Program-made: the position numbers and the translations under genes
Notes under the pieces: generated by a model
What the model saw: the letters and a program-made list of their open reading frames with translations, nothing else
The model's database searches: none
What the model was told of the DNA's origin: nothing
Shown here: piece by piece, positions 6,334 through 9,093 of the stretch
How positions within the stretch are numbered: position 1 is the first letter of the stretch
How the letters are laid out: each line of letters opens with the position of its first letter
Source of the DNA: FEN-727 sp036508635
GTDB lineage: Bacteria; Actinomycetota; Geothermincolia; Fen-727; Anoxymicrobiaceae
Length of the DNA stretch: 9,093 nucleotides
Assembly: GCA_036508635.1 (NCBI GenBank)
Contig: DATCGY010000251.1
Span: forward strand, 1-9,093
Direction of reading: 5' to 3'

Positions 6334-7262
6334 GCGGGAATATCCGGAAAGTCTCTGTGATCGGAGCCGGGATAATGGGTGCCGGCTTAGCCCAGTTGTT
6401 CGCCCAGAACGGCTACGAGGTCAAGCTGCACGATGTGAGTGAGGATGCGCTCTCCAGGGCACTGTCCAGGGCCGGTAACAACATGGCGATGCAGTCGGAT
6501 TTCGGCTGGATACCCGCAGAGGATGTCGAGCCCGCGCTCGAGATGATACAATGCACGACCGACCTCGGGGAAGCCGCGAGCAAAGCGGACTTTATCATCG
6601 AGGCGGTGCCCGAGGTACTCGATCTCAAGAAAGACGTCTTTGCCCGGCTCGGCGAACTGGCGCCGGAGCATGCGGTGCTCGCCAGCAATACTTCCACGTT
6701 CGACGTCATGACCGAGATGCCGGATGCGATTGCGGGTCGGGTCCTGATAACACACTTCTTCAACCCACCCCAACTCGTACCCCTGGTCGAAGTGGTCAGA
6801 GGTGAGAGGACAACGGACGAAGTGGTCGAGACTGCCATGGAGCTGATGCGCGTGGTGGGCAAGTACCCGCTGCTGATCAAACGGTACCTGCCTGGTTTTG
6901 TCGTAAACAGGGTCCAGCTGGCCATCAATGGCATGGCCTACATGATCCTCAACGAGGGCATCCTGGAGCCCGAGGAGATCGATAAGGCCATTGAAAACTC
7001 GATCAGCCTGCGCCTGGCCGTGGGCGGCCCGTTCGCGACGATGGACCTGGGCGGGCTCGATGTCATGGCCGCGTCCGCGCGTGCGATGGGGGTACAGCCC
7101 CCACCCGCGCTCGCCGAAAGGGTCGAGCGTGGAGACCTTGGGGTCAAGACCGGCCGCGGGTTCTACGAATATGCCGGCATTGATGAAGAAGAGATCCTCG
7201 CGCGTCGCGACCGGCGTCTCATGCTCCTCCTCGATGCCTATATGCGTGGCCTCAAGGACTGA
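6330..7262 (+). CDS. 3-hydroxyacyl-CoA dehydrogenase family protein
   Basis: The product has 310 residues, near the usual 280-320. The N-terminal Rossmann domain has VIGAGIMGAGLAQLFAQ (residues 10-26) with the acidic residue of KLHDVS (Asp35) typical of NAD use. Catalytic residues expected from the family are seen: ASNTST (Ser119 region), HFFNP (His142) and the Glu in LVEVV (154), with Asn193 in FVVNRV. The C-terminal helical dimer domain includes LNEGI and ends in GVKTGRGFYEY. The reaction is NAD-dependent oxidation of a 3-hydroxyacyl-CoA to a 3-oxoacyl-CoA. The stretch HFFNPPQLVPLVEVV differs from the HFFNPVPVMKLVEVI of butyryl-type enzymes and resembles relatives acting on other 3-hydroxy acids, so the substrate is open. 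ATG 6330 has GGGAGG at 5 bases. It follows the hydrolase gene closely and converges on the next gene with a 12-bp gap and no terminator hairpin. Confidence 0.92.
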   Translation: MSGNIRKVSVIGAGIMGAGLAQLFAQNGYEVKLHDVSEDALSRALSRAGNNMAMQSDFGWIPAEDVEPALEMIQCTTDLGEAASKADFIIEAVPEVLDLKKDVFARLGELAPEHAVLASNTSTFDVMTEMPDAIAGRVLITHFFNPPQLVPLVEVVRGERTTDEVVETAMELMRVVGKYPLLIKRYLPGFVVNRVQLAINGMAYMILNEGILEPEEIDKAIENSISLRLAVGGPFATMDLGGLDVMAASARAMGVQPPPALAERVERGDLGVKTGRGFYEYAGIDEEEILARRDRRLMLLLDAYMRGLKD

Positions 7263-7274
7263 GGAGGAGGCAGG

Positions 7275-7664
7275 CTAGTCGCCACCCCAGAGTTTTCCGC
7301 GGCCCGAAATCGATATGAGAACCAGGCCGAGCATACAGAGAAGACCCACCGCCTCTACAGCCTCGGTCCACTTCGGGGTTGCGCCGGATATCGCGATGTT
7401 GCTGATGAGCGCGAAAAACAGAAGAACGATGGAGACGATTCCAAGTGCCCATGCAAGCATCTGAAGCGAGGTATAGCCGCCTTCTACCTCGGAGTGCGGC
7501 GCCACGAGGTACTGGATGATAACTATCGAAACAAATATTATCCAACCCAACTCCTCTGCGGGTCTGACCCAGCGGTGCGAACTGCTTGTGGCTAACCCTA
7601 TGATCGCAACGATGAAGCACGCGATCGCTACCGCACCGAGGCCCCAGACCAGCTTCCTGTACAT
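7275..7664 (-). CDS. Small four-helix integral membrane protein of unknown function
   Basis: The 129-residue product is strongly hydrophobic. Likely membrane segments are at about residues 6-26, 39-56, 69-90 and 102-120, joined by short loops carrying Arg/His (SSSHRWVRPAEE, 27-38) and Glu/His (APHSEVEGG, 55-63). I recognise no family motif and no catalytic or binding signature. The start ATG at 7664 has AAGGAAG at about 5 bases. The gene converges with the dehydrogenase and diverges from the transglutaminase-like gene, so it is likely a single-gene transcript. Its composition is normal for the window, with no sign of recent transfer. Confidence 0.75.
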   Translation of the reverse strand: MYRKLVWGLGAVAIACFIVAIIGLATSSSHRWVRPAEELGWIIFVSIVIIQYLVAPHSEVEGGYTSLQMLAWALGIVSIVLLFFALISNIAISGATPKWTEAVEAVGLLCMLGLVLISISGRGKLWGGD

Positions 7665-7750
7665 AAGAACTTCCTTGAGCTCGAATGGCGGTCAATAAAG
7701 CAATCTTACACCTCCAAACATGATCATTGAAGCGGATACTGCGAAAGGTG

Positions 7751-8128
7751 ATGACGGTGGGAGACATCATTTCGAAGAGGCTGGAGGAGTGGACGGCGGG
7801 CCTTGACGACCCGCCGGCGAGGATAGCGGTCTTCGAACACGTCCGGGACATCGAGTACGAGTACGCGCTGGTGCCCGACCTCGACGCCACCTGGGATCCT
7901 CCGCTAGAGCGCGCGGGATTTCCGGTTAATCTGAAATGGGATGGCTGCAGCGACACCCTCAACGCCGTGAAGCCTATCGAAAAGATAGTGCACGATAGCG
8001 CAGGCGAGCGTGACGAGTACGCAAGAGAGATGGAGGCCGGCTATAGCGTGGCCGAGTCCGAGGCTTACGCGCGGTTCGTACGGGAGTTCAACGCATGGCT
8101 CGACCGGGTACGCGCCGGGGGAGCCTGA
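7751..8128 (+). pseudogene. Transglutaminase-like protein remnant lacking the central catalytic region
   Basis: From ATG 7751 the product is 125 residues. The N-terminal IAVFEHVRDIEYEYA (25-39) looks like the start of a transglutaminase-like domain (F-x-x-VRD-I-x-Y). At residue 45 it jumps to DATWDPPLERAGFPVN (45-60) and WDG-x-SDT (63-69), which resembles the later part of the same family, where the Asp of DATWDP is the third catalytic residue. The expected middle, with the nucleophilic Cys (RG-x-C-x-x-K) and the His, is missing; only about five residues join the halves. The frame remains open, so a short protein may be made, but a Cys-dependent activity is unlikely. The ATG has AAAGG only 2 bases upstream; GTG 7757, with that site at 8 bases, may be the true start. 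A TTG at 7727 has no ribosome site. The missing core is inferred from memory of the family, without alignment. Confidence 0.55.
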
Positions 8129-8172
8129 CGGGCACTGCCATGCCGCCCCCACGGGTTTTGCCGTACAGAAGG

Positions 8173-8182
8173 GATTATAATC
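8173..8182 (+). promoter_or_regulatory. Consensus -10 box inside a 10-bp palindrome, upstream of the DUF6125-like gene
   Basis: TATAAT (8176-8181) sits in GATTATAATC, a perfect palindrome. Candidate -35 matches (TTTTGC at 8156-8161, TTGCCG at 8158-8163) are 14 and 12 bases away, shorter than ideal. A start near 8188 would leave a leader of about 35 bases to ATG 8223 and would exclude an upstream GTG start at 8187. Confidence 0.4.
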
Positions 8183-8222
8183 TCACGTGCGTAGCGTTGC
8201 GAGCGGGGAGCGGGAGGTCGAT

Positions 8223-8726
8223 ATGCTATCCGTGGAAGGCGACGAGCTCAGAGAGCTGCTGGTGAAGTGCTGGATGACCCACGACGGCATGTGGTTCTAC
8301 AACACTTACCTCGAATACGGCATACGCGCCGCGAACAAGCTCAACAAGGCGGCGATCAATTCGCTTGCGCCCATAGAGCTTCGCGTGGTGACCAAGGCGC
8401 TCGGGATCAAGTTCGAAGGGATCTCTTCGTTCGACGAGGTCCGTGCCGTCATCGACGGCGCGTTCTCGATAATAAGAGGCGACTTCATGGGTTTCGATTA
8501 CGACTTTCCCGAGGAGAACGTCCTTCACTGGGTCATGCACAGGTGCTTTGCGCTCGAGGGCATGAAGATGATCGGCGCATACGACGATTACGAGTGCGGG
8601 GTGCTGTACCGCGTCCTGTGCTGGCTCGACTGCATCGGGATCGGCTACGAGGCCGAACCTCTCGTGGAGGGCTGCCTGATGAGGGAGACCGGCATGTGCG
8701 AGGGGGTAGTCCGGTTCGCCTTCTAA
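8223..8726 (+). CDS. DUF6125-like protein of unknown function
   Basis: The product is 167 residues from ATG 8223, supported by GGGAGGT (8212-8218). An in-frame GTG at 8187 would add 12 residues but lies at the predicted transcription start. The N-terminal WMTHDGMWFY (17-26), followed by NKLNKAAINSLAPIE (38-52), recalls proteins annotated as DUF6125. The C-terminal half is cysteine-rich: Cys108, Cys125 (YECGVLYR), Cys133, Cys137 (CWLDC), Cys151 (EGC) and Cys159, ending in VVRFAF. The helical N-terminus and the late Gly-Cys/Cys-x-F block resemble the layout of the ATC-hydrolase-like protein at 2596-3264, so a distant relation and a metal- or thiol-dependent function are possible, but unproven. 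No signal peptide or membrane segment is visible. The gene ends tail to tail with the CoA-ligase gene, with the two stop codons overlapping. Confidence 0.7.
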   Translation: MLSVEGDELRELLVKCWMTHDGMWFYNTYLEYGIRAANKLNKAAINSLAPIELRVVTKALGIKFEGISSFDEVRAVIDGAFSIIRGDFMGFDYDFPEENVLHWVMHRCFALEGMKMIGAYDDYECGVLYRVLCWLDCIGIGYEAEPLVEGCLMRETGMCEGVVRFAF

Positions 8727-9093
8727 TCACGTACCGCTTTGCTTTGAAGCGAGTGCAACCTCGTCAGCGCGATGATGGCGCTCGCGGTCTTTTCCGCCCT
8801 GTTGTAAGTTGGCACGCCCTCCGCCTGTATTCCAGCCATCTCCTGCGCGAACATCGCGGGCGCCGTCAGGCAGAGGAAAACGGGTTTCCTGTATTTGCGC
8901 CCGACCGCGGCGTATTCGCGCGCCGGGAAAGTGATGCCGGAACCCATCCCGGACTGGAAGACCGCAATCGCGCAATGGATGCCGTCCTGGCTCAGTGCAA
9001 GGTCGGTGGCCTTCAGATAGAGACGGGTGTCCGTCCAGGCGAAAGCGAACATGTCCAGCGGGTTCGCGGGCACGGCGTGTGGCGGCAGGAACT
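8723..9093 (-). CDS. ADP-forming acyl-CoA ligase (acetate--CoA ligase type), C-terminal part; 5' end beyond window
   Basis: The visible 123 residues run from the window edge to the stop at 8723-8725. The first ones read LPPHAVPANPLDMF, matching the LPP-x-A-x-x-x-NP-x-D motif that opens the last flavodoxin-like domain of the alpha part of NDP-forming acyl-CoA synthetases. The following AIAVFQSGMG, KPVFLCLTA and GVPTYNRAEKTASAIIAL fit that domain's strand-helix pattern (GIP-x-Y near the end). The protein ends about ten residues after this domain, with no ATP-grasp domain after it. It is therefore either an alpha subunit alone or a fusion with the ATP-grasp part at the N-terminus. The enzyme would make acid and ATP from acyl-CoA, ADP and phosphate. 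The in-frame GTG at 9073 is internal, since homology extends upstream of it. Confidence 0.82.
   Translation of the reverse strand, partial: FLPPHAVPANPLDMFAFAWTDTRLYLKATDLALSQDGIHCAIAVFQSGMGSGITFPAREYAAVGRKYRKPVFLCLTAPAMFAQEMAGIQAEGVPTYNRAEKTASAIIALTRLHSLQSKAVRD

Noticed and set aside
7252..7962. 236-residue minus-strand ORF
   Set aside because: It overlaps the membrane protein in another frame and the transglutaminase-like gene on the opposite strand; both have better start signals and recognisable features.
8117..8163. Possible terminator (GGGGG ... CCCCC, then TTTT) after the transglutaminase-like remnant
   Set aside because: The 24-base loop pairs poorly and the T-run is four bases inside a further small repeat, so the case for an intrinsic terminator is weak.
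1..9093. CRISPR array, tRNA, rRNA, insertion sequence or defence system
   Set aside because: No regularly spaced repeats, cloverleaf, transposase or known defence motif was seen on either strand.

Overview
The window comes from a moderately GC-rich bacterium or archaeon whose genes are dominated by acyl-CoA metabolism. No rRNA, tRNA, CRISPR array, transposase or phage gene is visible. The mix is a CoA-transferase, an AMP-forming acyl-CoA synthetase, a 3-hydroxyacyl-CoA dehydrogenase, the end of a probable ADP-forming acyl-CoA ligase, and two proteins of the ATC-hydrolase-like and DUF6125-like type. This suggests an anaerobe that ferments or syntrophically oxidises organic acids; Actinobacteriota or Desulfobacterota-like lineages are possible. 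Shine-Dalgarno sites are clear in front of most genes. The taxonomic guess rests on gene content only.

Layout. Positions 1-1328 (minus) hold a nearly complete 4-hydroxybutyrate/acetate-type CoA-transferase cut by the window edge. A GC-rich hairpin with a GNRA-type loop and a TATAAT box lie between it and an upstream short-chain dehydrogenase (1446-2237, minus). At 2315-2526 (plus) is what looks like a GNAT acetyltransferase with its middle deleted. A minus-strand ATC-hydrolase-like gene (2596-3264) follows, then a gap with an 8-bp hairpin and a strong G-quadruplex motif, then a 560-residue acyl-CoA synthetase (3454-5136, minus).

A divergent promoter region separates that gene from a plus-strand pair: a metallo-beta-lactamase-fold hydrolase (GTG start at 5458) and a 3-hydroxyacyl-CoA dehydrogenase (6330-7262). 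A 19-codon ORF exactly bridges the pair. The dehydrogenase converges on a small four-helix membrane protein (7275-7664, minus). Downstream are a short transglutaminase-like remnant that seems to lack its catalytic core (7751-8128, plus), a DUF6125-like protein (8223-8726, plus), and the C-terminal end of an ADP-forming acyl-CoA ligase (8723 to the edge, minus), whose stop codon overlaps that of the DUF6125-like gene.

How the genes may work together (inference): the synthetase and the CoA-transferase would activate acids, the hydroxyacyl-CoA dehydrogenase and perhaps the SDR would carry out redox steps on the CoA esters or related alcohols, and the ADP-forming ligase would recover ATP from acyl-CoA. 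No thiolase, enoyl-CoA hydratase or acyl-CoA dehydrogenase is present, so this is not a complete beta-oxidation operon. The most notable irregularities are two genes (2315-2526 and 7751-8128) that look like family members with the central, catalytic part removed.
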